64,000 nt of DNA from Bacteroidales bacterium (GCA_014800845.1 JAAVFJ010000003.1:1-64000), one strand, 5' to 3'. Shown: positions 15,539-24,048, numbered from the stretch's first letter. Numbers and translations: made by a program. The notes: a model not told the origin generated them from the letters alone.

Positions 15539-16795
15539 ATGAAGAATAAAGAAGTAGGCGCCGCAGAGAGCCGTATGCACTATGGATTTGTGATTGTGGC
15601 TTGCTGCTGCCTGATGATGGGTGTTTGCGTAGGCCTTACGTTTAGCTGCGCCGGCATTTTCTACAAGCCTGTGAGTGAATCGCTCGGAGTGCCTGTGGGT
15701 GAGTTCGGTATCTACATGTCGGTGATGTATATCACCTCCACCCTTATGCTCTCGGTGGCCGGCAACATGATAGAGAAATATAGCGCCCGCAAGCTCTTTG
15801 CCGGCAATGCCGCAGTGATGGGTCTTACCTTCCTGGCCATGAGCACCTTCAGCAGTGTCTGGGGCTTTTATGTGGCCGGCGGAGTGCTCGGCATCACCCT
15901 CGCTTTCCTCCTCTACCTCAGTTTCCCGACACTTGTAAATCGCTGGTTCCACACCCGAGTGGGGCTAATGATAGGCATCTGCAGCGCAGCTTCCGGAGTA
16001 GGGGGCATGATTTTCAATCCTATGGCCGGTTGGATTATATCTACTTGGGGCTGGCGCTGGGGCTACGCCGTCTTCGGTATTATCATACTTGTGTTCGTCA
16101 CCCCGCTACTGTTCCTCTTTCTCAGCGACCATCCGGCCGACAAGGGGCTTCTCCCTTACGGCGCGAAGCCCGAAAGCAGCACAGCCAAGAGCAAAGTGGC
16201 GGCTGCCGAGGGGCGCACATTTAAGGAGGCCGCCCGCTCTCCGCTGTTTTATGCGCTGATACTCTTTGCGTTTCTCATGATGGGTATCTCCACCCTGAAT
16301 CTGTTCATCCCCGGTTACGTCACCGACCACTCCTTTACGCTCGAGGAGGCCGCCGTGGTAGCCGCCGTGGTTATGGCGGGTGTGACAGTGGGCAAGATTG
16401 TCTTGGGTTGGATTAATGACCGGAGCAGCCTCTATGGCGTGTTGGTCACCACCCTGTTTGGCGCGCTTGGCCTTTGGGTGCTTCTGATGGGTGCCGGCAA
16501 CTACCTGATGATTCTCTGCGGTGCCTTCCTGTTTGGTTGGGAATATGCCGGCGTGACTGTGCAGACGGCAATGTTAACGCGCACAGTCTTCGGAAGTCGA
16601 GACTATGCGCGCATCTATTCTATTATCTCCATAGCGCTTGCTGCCGGCGGAGCACTCGCCTCGGGTGGCTGGGGTCTGCTGGCAGATGCCACCTCCACCC
16701 CCGTAATATTTGAAGTCGGCGTGGGTGGCCTCATCGTCTGCATGCTTATAGGCGTGTGGTCACTGATGGGGAGGCGCAAGGCTCACCATTCGTAA
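15539..16795 (+). CDS. MFS transporter, OxlT/monocarboxylate-like
   Basis: The 418-residue inner-membrane protein has 12 predicted helices in two halves, separated by a charged central loop (DHPADKGLLPYGAKPESSTAKSK). Its start (HYGFVIVACCCLMMGVCVGLTFSCAGIFYKPV) and the helix-4/5 region (FPTLVNRWFHTRVGLMIGICSAASGVG) resemble the oxalate/formate antiporter and monocarboxylate-porter branch. The substrate is not predictable. It is a single gene with its own promoter, and its last 13 bp overlap the convergent beta-barrel gene. Confidence 0.85.
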   Translation: MKNKEVGAAESRMHYGFVIVACCCLMMGVCVGLTFSCAGIFYKPVSESLGVPVGEFGIYMSVMYITSTLMLSVAGNMIEKYSARKLFAGNAAVMGLTFLAMSTFSSVWGFYVAGGVLGITLAFLLYLSFPTLVNRWFHTRVGLMIGICSAASGVGGMIFNPMAGWIISTWGWRWGYAVFGIIILVFVTPLLFLFLSDHPADKGLLPYGAKPESSTAKSKVAAAEGRTFKEAARSPLFYALILFAFLMMGISTLNLFIPGYVTDHSFTLEEAAVVAAVVMAGVTVGKIVLGWINDRSSLYGVLVTTLFGALGLWVLLMGAGNYLMILCGAFLFGWEYAGVTVQTAMLTRTVFGSRDYARIYSIISIALAAGGALASGGWGLLADATSTPVIFEVGVGGLIVCMLIGVWSLMGRRKAHHS

Positions 16796-17475
16796 CCTAT
16801 GGTAGCGCCTACGGAGTTGATGGTCGTGTTGTTGTAATAGCCGCCATAGGTCCAGTAGTCGTTGGTTATGAGCTGATAGCTCACACCTATGTTCACAGCC
16901 TGGCGGGAGTCCTTGCTGTTCACCGGTATGCGTACGCCTAAGGTGGGCTTGAAGTAGAAGCCTTCGGAATTGTCGAGCACGCCGTCGGGGGTCAGCAGGT
17001 AGTTCTTGCCTACGAGGAATGCCGCACCTACCTTAAGGTCGATGAAGACGGAGGCGTTCTGCTCCCCACCGATATTGAAGCGGAAGTCGGAGTAGAGAGG
17101 TATCATCACGCCCGTGTCGCGCGTCTTATAGTTGGGGTCATAGCCGTTGCCCCACTGTGGGCGGTTGATGCCGTTGGCGTAATCCACATCTTTCTGTCCG
17201 GCAAACATAATGTTGACGCCGGCACCGACACCCATGAAGAACCAGGAGCCATATTTAAAGCCCTGAGTTGTAGAAAATTCAAGGGAGCTGACGCCGTTGC
17301 GCCCCACACCGGTGGTGTAGCCAGCATCCACGAAGCCACGATAGTTAAGACCGCCGGAGAGCGCCGGCTGCACCATGCTCACGAGCTGGTTGGCCATATC
17401 GTAGTATTGAGCGGAGGCCGATGCCGCACTTCCGAGAAGCAGAGAGGTAGCTATAAGTTTGAGAGAGCGTTTCAT
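16783..17475 (-). CDS. Outer-membrane beta-barrel protein
   Basis: The 230-residue product has a Sec signal peptide (LIATSLLLGSAASASA, cleavage before QYYDM). Alternating-hydrophobicity strands follow (GSWFFMGVGAGVNIMF, ASVFIDLKVGAAFLVG, FYFKPTLGVRIPV), and it ends in an aromatic residue (GATIGYEW), as barrels often do. It is an OmpA-N/porin-like small barrel with no plug or peptidoglycan domain. The partner is unknown. The 3' end overlaps the convergent MFS gene. Confidence 0.75.
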   Translation of the reverse strand: MKRSLKLIATSLLLGSAASASAQYYDMANQLVSMVQPALSGGLNYRGFVDAGYTTGVGRNGVSSLEFSTTQGFKYGSWFFMGVGAGVNIMFAGQKDVDYANGINRPQWGNGYDPNYKTRDTGVMIPLYSDFRFNIGGEQNASVFIDLKVGAAFLVGKNYLLTPDGVLDNSEGFYFKPTLGVRIPVNSKDSRQAVNIGVSYQLITNDYWTYGGYYNNTTINSVGATIGYEW

Positions 17476-17529
17476 ACCGTGTGAAATTAATAGTTTCTAT
17501 TATAACGGCCCCGCGCTCAATAAAGTTCT

Positions 17530-18357
17530 TCAGAGCGAGCAGCGAGGGAACGCATCAATCATGGAGCCGGGGGTGGCATTGAGTATGCTGACCCCGCGGC
17601 GGGAGGCATAGGCTGCTATCTCGTGGTAGGAACGGAAGGCTATGTAGAGGCTTTTGAGTATGTCGTGCAGATGGTAGCCCTCATACTCGGTGTTGACGCG
17701 CTTCTGCTCCGAGGCCGTGTCCTTGTAGAAATGAGGCTGCACGGAAATCACCCTGTTTTCATCATCCACCCCGAGAGTGCGACTCCAGGTGTGGTCGGCG
17801 CCACACAGAATAATGTGGCGGAAGCCGAGGCGTATGCCTATCATAATGGAGGGGATGAGCACGTTGCGGGGGCGCGGCATGCCGAGACCTAAGTCGAAAA
17901 GGGTGGCTGTCACCCCAGGGAAACCCTCGACAGGGGTGAGGTTGAAGGGTGAGAGGTTGATGAGTTTATTGGAAATCAGAGAGCGTGCTGCCGACATGAA
18001 TTTTGCCGGCACGAAGAGCGTCATCTCGTGGGTAGCGCTGTTCAGATTGTCGTAGAGACGTGCCACATTGTTGTCGCTCCGGAGCCCGCGGAAGAAATGC
18101 CCGTCGGCCAGCACATAATATTGCGGACGGAGGGTGGAGAACTCCGGGGCATTTGCTGCGAAATTTACCGCCAGACGGTAGGCATTCATCAGCTCCGGCA
18201 GATTGTGGTCAATGGCTGCACGCAGCGAGGGACCGTTGCCCAGAATAATCAGGCGGTCAGTCTCCGGGCGCTTCCGGCGTCCGAAGGGCTTGCGTGAGAG
18301 CAGCAAAATCTTGCCGAGAGAGGCGGCTGTGGCGCCTAAGTGGCTGATGAATTTCAT
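17530..18357 (-). CDS. DUF115/MptE-like protein in glycan cluster
   Basis: The 275-residue protein contains LIILGNGPSLRAAIDHNL, the GxGPSL loop of the DUF115 (6-hydroxymethylpterin pyrophosphokinase MptE-like) family. FAANAPEFSTLRPQYYVLADGHFF and IILCGADHTWSRTLGVD also fit that fold. In bacteria such proteins often sit in surface-polysaccharide or motility-glycosylation loci. It lies after the GT2 and GT-C genes on the same strand, 89 bp after the GT2 stop, with a palindromic repeat filling the gap. Activity is unknown. Confidence 0.7.
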   Translation of the reverse strand: MKFISHLGATAASLGKILLLSRKPFGRRKRPETDRLIILGNGPSLRAAIDHNLPELMNAYRLAVNFAANAPEFSTLRPQYYVLADGHFFRGLRSDNNVARLYDNLNSATHEMTLFVPAKFMSAARSLISNKLINLSPFNLTPVEGFPGVTATLFDLGLGMPRPRNVLIPSIMIGIRLGFRHIILCGADHTWSRTLGVDDENRVISVQPHFYKDTASEQKRVNTEYEGYHLHDILKSLYIAFRSYHEIAAYASRRGVSILNATPGSMIDAFPRCSL

Positions 18358-18369
18358 GAAAGTGGCGGA

Positions 18370-18450
18370 GTTAAGTAAGTATCAAAAATTAAACGATATC
18401 AAATTCTGAAGTAAGTGTTATATGTTCATTAATTTTTGACACTTACTTAA
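18370..18450. repeat. Inverted pair of a dispersed 22-bp repeat
   Basis: TTAAGTAAGTATCAAAAATT (from 18371) faces its reverse complement ending at 18450; the two arms match over 22 bp with one mismatch and are separated by 36 bp. The same unit occurs singly at 6405-6427. The right arm overlaps the last codons of the GT2 gene, including its TAA stop. The RNA would fold into one long stem between two co-directional genes, so it might process or partly terminate the mRNA. A MITE-like origin is plausible. Confidence 0.65.
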
Positions 18451-19199
18451 TGACGGAATAGATACATGTATCGGCCCAATAGACGCAGCATGGGAGCCTT
18501 CAAGCCGTTCTGCTTCAATGCTTTGCGGCGCTCGGGAATATGCCTGAAGAATCGGTTGGTCCACTGAAACGCAAGCCCCCCTTCGTGCATAGCCACCATG
18601 TCGAGCGGCAGATAGAGAGTGTTGGCTTTATTGATAAGCGTGGCCCGCACCGCCCACTCGTAGTCAGCGGCTATGCGCAGTCCGGTGTCATAGGTGCCTA
18701 TTTTCTTCCAGAGCTCGCGGCGTATATACATGGAGGGATGGGGGAAGGCAAACCCCTGAAGGAGGGTCTCGGGGCGGAAATGCGCTCCGGAATAATAGCG
18801 TGTGCGGGCACCATGCTTGTTAACATAGTGCACATCGCCGTAAATCAAATCAATATCCGGCTGGCGCGAGAAGGCGGCGCTAACAAACTCCAGCACATGG
18901 GTGGAGGAAAAGAAATCATCGCCATGCAGCAGACCGATAATCTCCCCCTCGGCGCGCCGGTTGCCCTCGTTGAGCGCAGCGTAGACCCCCTCGGCGGGTG
19001 TCTGCACAAGCTTAACGCTATAAGGGGCCCGCGCTATGTAGTCGGCTATAATGTCCAGAGAGCCGTCGGTACTACCGCTGTCTACAATTATGTGCTCAAA
19101 GGGAGCTACAGATTGCGACAGCACGCTGTCGAGCGTTTGCTGCAACGTGTCATGCTCGTTAAGCACAGGGGTTATTAGAGATATGAAAGGAATCGACAT
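18447..19199 (-). CDS. Glycosyltransferase family 2
   Basis: The 250-residue cytoplasmic or membrane-associated GT-A enzyme starts MSIPFISLITPVLNEHDTLQ. It shows HIIVDSGSTDGSLDII (nucleotide-sugar site), GLLHGDDFFS (the DxD-like metal site) and YIRRELWKKIGTYDTGLRIAADYEW, typical of WcaA-like GT2 enzymes. The ORF track runs up to 19466, but the extension overlaps the previous gene; the ATG at 19199 fits GT2 starts and shares one base with the upstream stop (TAATG). Probably adds a sugar in a surface glycan. Confidence 0.88.
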   Translation of the reverse strand: MSIPFISLITPVLNEHDTLQQTLDSVLSQSVAPFEHIIVDSGSTDGSLDIIADYIARAPYSVKLVQTPAEGVYAALNEGNRRAEGEIIGLLHGDDFFSSTHVLEFVSAAFSRQPDIDLIYGDVHYVNKHGARTRYYSGAHFRPETLLQGFAFPHPSMYIRRELWKKIGTYDTGLRIAADYEWAVRATLINKANTLYLPLDMVAMHEGGLAFQWTNRFFRHIPERRKALKQNGLKAPMLRLLGRYMYLFRH

Positions 19200-20737
19200 T
19201 AATATAACAAGTGATAAGCCAGTATGAGCGCTACCACAAGCAGCACTGCGTAGGCTGAGCAGTAAGAAATTATAACTCGTCGTGACACTGTCCCGCTGCG
19301 CATACACACAAGTGCCTGCACGGCAAGGGGTATCATCGCCGGAACTATCGGCAGCCAGTAGCGTGCCACGGAACCTGCCGATGCCAGCGCTATGCCACAC
19401 CAGCAGATGAGCACCCACAGACTCCAGGTGCCTAAGTCGCCACGTGTCTTTCGCCTCCACAGGCAAAGAACAAAGTAGCCGAGCACAAGCCCCCCTACAG
19501 GATACCAGAGAGGAAGATGAGCCCAGGGCACGAAGTGGCTGAGGTCTTTGTCGCGATTGAAATTCCAGGGGAAGGGAGGGAAATATTGAGCGGAGGCTGT
19601 GAGCGGCAGGCGCATCACGCGCGAAAGTAGGGGAGTGGTGTAATAGTCCCCCAGAATTTTCGAATAATTTTTTACGGATTCATAGCCGAGCATCACCTGC
19701 TCGGTGCTCTCCACATGCTTGTCGGCGTCGGGCGCGTAGGCAGTGGAGGTGCGAGCGTTAAGCAGTTCAGTGTCGGTGGTGAAGCGGAAGTTGCGCCCGC
19801 CGACTATTATTGCTCCGCAGAGGAGCAGGAGGTAGAGCATGCCGTTGAGAGAGCCTAAGCTGCCGTGGCGCAGCGCCCCCTTGCGGAGGAGCCCGATGAA
19901 TGTCTTGATAGTAATGAGCACCACGCCGATGAGCAGAAGCCACCCGAGCGGACACTTCACAAGCATAAGCAGTGCAGCTCCCCCTGCGCCGGTGAGTATG
20001 CTTCCGGTAGTAAGACGCCCCTTGGCGGCGGTGGCCAAGGTGTATGTGCAGAGGGCAAAGCCGAGAATGGCCGGTGCCTCCTTCATAATCAGAGTGCCGT
20101 ACCAGACCATTGAGGGAATCACGGCGAAGAGCGCCGCTCCGGCTATGGCTACCTTGCGCGGGGAGTGTGCCGGGAAGAGGCGGACGCACGTGGCAGCCGT
20201 GGCAGCTGTGGAGAGCAGTATGCACATGGCGCTTGCGAGAGCGGCGGTAAGCGCACCCCCTCCGAAGACTCTGAACAGAGTGGTGAGAATCAGCGGGTAG
20301 CCCGTGTTGTGAGGCCAGGGGAAGTAGCCTGCGCCGTAGTGAGCGAGCGTGGAGCGCCAGATTATGTCGCTGTCGGAGTAATCGGGGAAGCGGGGAGCCC
20401 ACACACCGGTGCCCTCACACCAGCCCTGAATGTTTATAGTGACACCTACGCACATCAGCGTAGCCAGCAGGGCAAACACAGCCAGCAGCCCCTTGCTCCA
20501 CACGCGGCGTAAAGAGAGGCGGCATATCAGCAGCCCGGCTATAATCACCACAGCCGAGCTCCCTATGCACTGCAGCGCCAGCTCCAGAGCTTCCGGGGGA
20601 GCAGTCATCTGTGAGGCGCCGGTGATAATCAGCGCCGCCATAGCCACAAACATCCACGAGCCGGCCGCGGCCATAATCAGGGCGCGGTCAGATGACAGTG
20701 CGGTTGCCGAAGATGCTATGCGGCGCAAGGAATTCAT
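19199..20737 (-). CDS. Multi-pass membrane protein, GT-C/PMT-like
   Basis: The 512-residue protein has roughly 11-12 transmembrane helices. A first periplasmic loop (GVWAPRFPDYSDSDIIWRSTLAHYGAGYFPWPHNTGYPL) carries acidic pairs, as in the GT-C fold of ArnT/PMT-type lipid-linked-sugar glycosyltransferases. A large second loop is near 320-400. Family identity is by topology and motif style only. It is first in the three-gene glycan operon and coupled to the GT2 gene. The start codon lies only four bases after a -7 box, which implies a leaderless message. Confidence 0.65.
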   Translation of the reverse strand: MNSLRRIASSATALSSDRALIMAAAGSWMFVAMAALIITGASQMTAPPEALELALQCIGSSAVVIIAGLLICRLSLRRVWSKGLLAVFALLATLMCVGVTINIQGWCEGTGVWAPRFPDYSDSDIIWRSTLAHYGAGYFPWPHNTGYPLILTTLFRVFGGGALTAALASAMCILLSTAATAATCVRLFPAHSPRKVAIAGAALFAVIPSMVWYGTLIMKEAPAILGFALCTYTLATAAKGRLTTGSILTGAGGAALLMLVKCPLGWLLLIGVVLITIKTFIGLLRKGALRHGSLGSLNGMLYLLLLCGAIIVGGRNFRFTTDTELLNARTSTAYAPDADKHVESTEQVMLGYESVKNYSKILGDYYTTPLLSRVMRLPLTASAQYFPPFPWNFNRDKDLSHFVPWAHLPLWYPVGGLVLGYFVLCLWRRKTRGDLGTWSLWVLICWCGIALASAGSVARYWLPIVPAMIPLAVQALVCMRSGTVSRRVIISYCSAYAVLLVVALILAYHLLY

Positions 20738-20741
20738 GCTG

Positions 20742-20773
20742 CAAAATTAATCATTTTCGGCGGGTTATTCAAG
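20742..20773 (-). promoter_or_regulatory. Promoter of glycan operon, leaderless
   Basis: On the minus strand CTTG (20770-20773), 20 nt and TAATTTTG (20742-20749) are followed by CAGC and then the ATG at 20737. Bacteroidota transcription starts a few bases after the -7 box, so the transcript would begin at or next to the start codon. Confidence 0.6.
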
Positions 20774-20909
20774 TGTTCTATAAAAACTGTATAAAAATCT
20801 TATGGATTGTTGCCGCATGCGCGCAGCTTACCTGTCACTGCTGTGAGAACATTTCCTTCAGTCCGTAGCCCTTGCAACATACTCGAATGTTAAAAAATAG
20901 TATGAGGTG

Positions 20910-20940
20910 ATTGCCGTATTAGAAAAAATTACTAACTTTG
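20910..20940 (+). promoter_or_regulatory. Promoter of structured RNA
   Basis: ATTG (20910-20913), 19 nt and TAACTTTG (20933-20940) match the Bacteroidota promoter with one change in the -33 element. No coding ORF follows for over 450 bp. Confidence 0.65.
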
Positions 20941-20945
20941 CCCCG

Positions 20946-21365
20946 CAGACCATTTCGCCACGCCTGTACCAACCAAAGTGAGGGCGTTGCAAAATAAATT
21001 GGCAACACTCTCCCTATAAAAAGGAAATGGTACGGGGCGTGAGGTGGGATGTATTTGACATACATAGAAAGCGTGTATCAGCGCTAATTCTTGACCATTT
21101 GGAATTCTAGCAAAATTCATTTATCTACGTCAAGGGTTAAGCAACGGTAGACGCCCGGGGCTGTACATCGTGAAGATGTATGGCATCAGCATATGTGATT
21201 GACCGTAATTCGGTCTGCCTGCTCGTATGAGAGTCGGCAGCCGAATCATTGATTGCATACACTGGCGTGGGCTTCTGCAGTTGCCATCCAACGTAGATAG
21301 GGCAATGCTAGAAGCCTCAAATGGTAGGATGGTAACTGACACAGATTCCTACGCTTTCTTTTTTT
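20946..21365 (+). ncRNA. Structured non-coding RNA or leader, ~420 nt
   Basis: Between a promoter and a terminator lies a gene-free stretch dense in stems. CGCCTGTACC pairs with GGTACGGGGCG (20961/21039) and encloses GTTGC/GCAAC. ATGTAT/ATACAT, TCTAC/GTAGA, TACATC/GATGTA, GACCG/CGGTC and CTGCC/GGCAG follow. A ~15-bp stem GGCTTCT-GCA-TTGCC/GGCAA-TGC-AGAAGCC lies at 21270-21316. No tmRNA, RNase P, SRP or known riboswitch signature was recognised. It could be a stand-alone RNA (a 6S-like or clade-specific Bacteroidales RNA), or an attenuating leader of the BIG2 gene, whose ATG is 43 nt past the terminator and has no promoter of its own. Confidence 0.6.
21323..21365 (+). terminator. Terminator of structured RNA
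   Basis: GTAGGA (21324-21329) pairs with TCCTAC (21347-21352), and GCTTTCTTTTTTT follows. The loop is 17 nt. It lies 43 bp upstream of the BIG2 gene start. Confidence 0.65.
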
Positions 21366-21408
21366 AACAAAATCCCCCAAGGGAGTCAGGGGAAGAGTGT
21401 AAAATTAA

Positions 21409-23886
21409 ATGCAACAAATTCACAAATTTTCGTTTCTGAGGCTTGCAGTACTCATAGCTGTTGCAATCCTTTCAATCCTACACGTCAGAGCAGGAGGAAT
21501 TAAACTAAACAAAACATCTGCAACTATAAACATTGGCGAGGCGCTTGAACTTACTGCCACACTCGATGGCATATCAGGTACTCTGACTTTTGTTCGATCA
21601 GAGTATACGTCTGTTGATATGTCGCAGATTAATGATTACAGTCGTAGAATTGTTGGCAAAGCTGCGGGGTCATGTACTATTACTGCAAAATGCGTAGCCG
21701 ATGACGGTCAGACATATAGAGCGACTTGTGATGTTACAGTGCGCAGTGGTAGCCTAACTGCGCCAAGCCGTAGATCTATTCGTGTGGGAGAAACTGCATC
21801 TGTAACTATCTCGGGTACTAATTTAGGATCTTACTCAAGTGTCACAGCAAGCTCATCTAAGAGCGCTGTATCGGTCTCCACAAGTGGTAAAACAGTTTAT
21901 ATTACCGGTAAAGAATTTACTACCGGCTTAGGTTTTGACAAAGGAGATGCTGTGATTACTGTAAATTTTCAGAGCCTATCCACCTCATTCAACGTATATG
22001 TTTTTCCACCTGATGTTAGTGTGTCCCAGAGTACTGCTACACTCAGAATAGGCGAGACCATAAAGCTCTCGGCTTCGGTGAACAATCCTTCCGTAAATTC
22101 TATCACCTGGTCATCATCGGATTCGAGTGTAGCCACAGTATCATCATCGGGCCTGGTAACGGCAAAGGGTGTCGGCACAGCAAAAATACAAGCATATAGC
22201 GGCGGGGGCAGCTCCTCTTGTACCGTAACGGTTATCCAGCCATCAATTTCTCTGAATACGACATCTGCTACTCTCTACTTAGGTACTACCGGTAACACCA
22301 GGCAACTGACGGCCACAACAACGCCATCAGGCTCTTCTGTCACTTGGACATCGTCTGATTCCAATATAGCCACGGTGTCAACCTCCGGTCTGGTAACTGC
22401 AAAGGGGATAGGAACTGCGACAATCACGGCAACCGCCAACGGAGTTAGTACCCGATGCACTGTGACTGTCAGCAATCCTACTATTTCAGTGTCACCGACT
22501 GCTCCAACTCTCATGATAGGTGAGACTAAACAGCTGACGGCTACAACCGGGCCATCCGGCAGCACTGTTACTTGGAAAACATCTAATTCGAATATAGCCA
22601 CGGTATCCTCGTCCGGCCTGGTAACGGCAAAAGCTGCCGGAACTACCACAATCACGGCAACCGCCAATGGAGTCAGCTCCACAAGCACTGTGACGGTCAG
22701 CAAACCAACCATTTCCCTGTCACCGGCCGAAGTAACTCTGTATGTCGGTCAGACACAGACGATTAAGCCAACAGCGGGTAATGTGGCTGCCGGTACTTCG
22801 CTTGCCTATAGTTGGTCATCAGATGATTTGGCTGTTGCTTTTGTGGATTCTGACGGAGTTGTGGAGGCTACCGGAGTTGGAACGGCCACAATTACAGCGC
22901 GCAGCAATGGCGCCTATGCTGATTGTGTGGTGACGGTCTATAAGCCTACCATTTCTTTGTCGCCGATGTCTCTGACTCTAAATGTCGGTGAGACTCAACA
23001 GCTTACTGCCACGACTGAGCCTTCCGGCAGTACCGTCACCTGGACAACGTCTGATCCGAATGTAGCCACAGTTTCGACTTCCGGCCTGTTAACGGCAATC
23101 TCTTCAGGCACAGCAACAATCACGGCTTCAGCCAATGGCGTGAGCGCTACGGTCACATTGACGGTAGTTAAACCGGAGGTCTCAGTAGCTAAAAGCGCCG
23201 TCACGTTTACCACCGGGACATCTACATTGCTTGATGTTAACCTTATCTATCTTCCTGAGGATGCTGCGGTCACTTGGAAATCGTCTGATGAAAGCGTGGT
23301 TACCGTAGCTCCTATAGACGCTGCGTATGCTGCCTATTACGGAGCTCCCGGAGTCACTTCTGATAGGCGGGCGTTTGCTCAGATTACCGCCATCGGACCC
23401 GGGTCGGCCACAATTACTGCGGAGTGCGATGGTGAAAGCGCCGATATCCACGTAGCGGTGATAGACCAATCAGATGTCTTTAACCTTACGTCTGTAAATC
23501 CCGATGACCCGGCTACCGGGACGATTAAGTTAGACGTAGGAAATGAAATGGATGCCCGAAAACTGATGAATGTGAAGTGGTCATCATCAGCCCCTAACGT
23601 TGCCGATGTCAATGACAATGGTATGGTCAAGGGCGTATCAGAGGGTAATGCGTTGATTACCGCCAGCATAGGTAATCTTTCATCCTCGTTTCTCGCGGTC
23701 GTTACCGATTCCGGGATTATGACGGAAATCAGAGGGATTGAGGCACTCGACGGCGATTTGAACAGCGGTGACGGCGAAATCGAGCTTTATGATATTAATG
23801 GGCTGAAAGTCAATGCGTCAAAAGTGCAACCCGGTATCTACATTATGCGCCGAGGCACATCGTCGGTGAAAGTCCTTATCAAATGA
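21409..23886 (+). CDS. BIG2 Ig-like repeat surface protein with T9SS signal
   Basis: The 825-residue secreted protein has a signal peptide (LAVLIAVAILSILHVRAG) and a long array of bacterial Ig-like (BIG2) domains, each ~75-85 residues. Each shows a variant of ...LTATT.PSGSTVTWTSSDSNIATVS.SGLVTAKG.GTATITATANGVS...; the central units are nearly identical. The C-terminal ~50 residues (IELYDINGLKVNASKVQPGIYIMRRG...VKVLIK) match the type A sorting domain recognised by the type IX secretion system, whose core is encoded at 49.7-56.8 kb. Likely a cell-surface adhesin or stalk. It follows the structured RNA with no promoter of its own. Confidence 0.88.
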   Translation: MQQIHKFSFLRLAVLIAVAILSILHVRAGGIKLNKTSATINIGEALELTATLDGISGTLTFVRSEYTSVDMSQINDYSRRIVGKAAGSCTITAKCVADDGQTYRATCDVTVRSGSLTAPSRRSIRVGETASVTISGTNLGSYSSVTASSSKSAVSVSTSGKTVYITGKEFTTGLGFDKGDAVITVNFQSLSTSFNVYVFPPDVSVSQSTATLRIGETIKLSASVNNPSVNSITWSSSDSSVATVSSSGLVTAKGVGTAKIQAYSGGGSSSCTVTVIQPSISLNTTSATLYLGTTGNTRQLTATTTPSGSSVTWTSSDSNIATVSTSGLVTAKGIGTATITATANGVSTRCTVTVSNPTISVSPTAPTLMIGETKQLTATTGPSGSTVTWKTSNSNIATVSSSGLVTAKAAGTTTITATANGVSSTSTVTVSKPTISLSPAEVTLYVGQTQTIKPTAGNVAAGTSLAYSWSSDDLAVAFVDSDGVVEATGVGTATITARSNGAYADCVVTVYKPTISLSPMSLTLNVGETQQLTATTEPSGSTVTWTTSDPNVATVSTSGLLTAISSGTATITASANGVSATVTLTVVKPEVSVAKSAVTFTTGTSTLLDVNLIYLPEDAAVTWKSSDESVVTVAPIDAAYAAYYGAPGVTSDRRAFAQITAIGPGSATITAECDGESADIHVAVIDQSDVFNLTSVNPDDPATGTIKLDVGNEMDARKLMNVKWSSSAPNVADVNDNGMVKGVSEGNALITASIGNLSSSFLAVVTDSGIMTEIRGIEALDGDLNSGDGEIELYDINGLKVNASKVQPGIYIMRRGTSSVKVLIK

Positions 23887-23963
23887 TCGCCCTTAGCAAC
23901 ATAGCTTCCGGCATCTACATCATGAGGCAAGGAAAGCATGTAGTTAAAATAATTGAAAAATAG
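23883..23963 (+). pseudogene. Orphan second T9SS sorting-domain fragment
   Basis: An ATG overlapping the BIG2 stop (ATGA) opens 26 codons reading ...NIASGIYIMRQGKHVVKIIEK. This is the final strand region of a type A sorting domain and parallels the true end of the BIG2 gene (GIYIMRRG...VKVLIK). It is a duplicated or leftover C-terminus, in a different frame from the gene it follows. It could be a relic of recombination between sorting domains. Confidence 0.65.
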
Positions 23964-24009
23964 TCAAAGTAACAGTAAGATAAAATTATTATTTAGCTTT
24001 TATTAATGT

Positions 24010-24048
24010 AGCGGCGCAGGGTGCGTGAGCATCTTGCGTCGCGTTTTT
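24010..24048 (+). terminator. Terminator after BIG2 gene
   Basis: GCGGCGCAGG pairs with CTTGCGTCGC, using G-U pairs in RNA, around a 12-nt loop. GCGTTTTT follows. Confidence 0.7.

Noticed and set aside
21130-21342. 70-codon minus-strand ORF inside the structured RNA region
   Set aside because: No ribosome-binding context or motif; the stretch is better explained by its hairpins.
20946-21365. tmRNA, RNase P RNA or SRP RNA as explanation for the structured region
   Set aside because: No tRNA-like ends or tag ORF, no conserved P4 segments, and no GGAAG-type SRP loop were seen on either strand.
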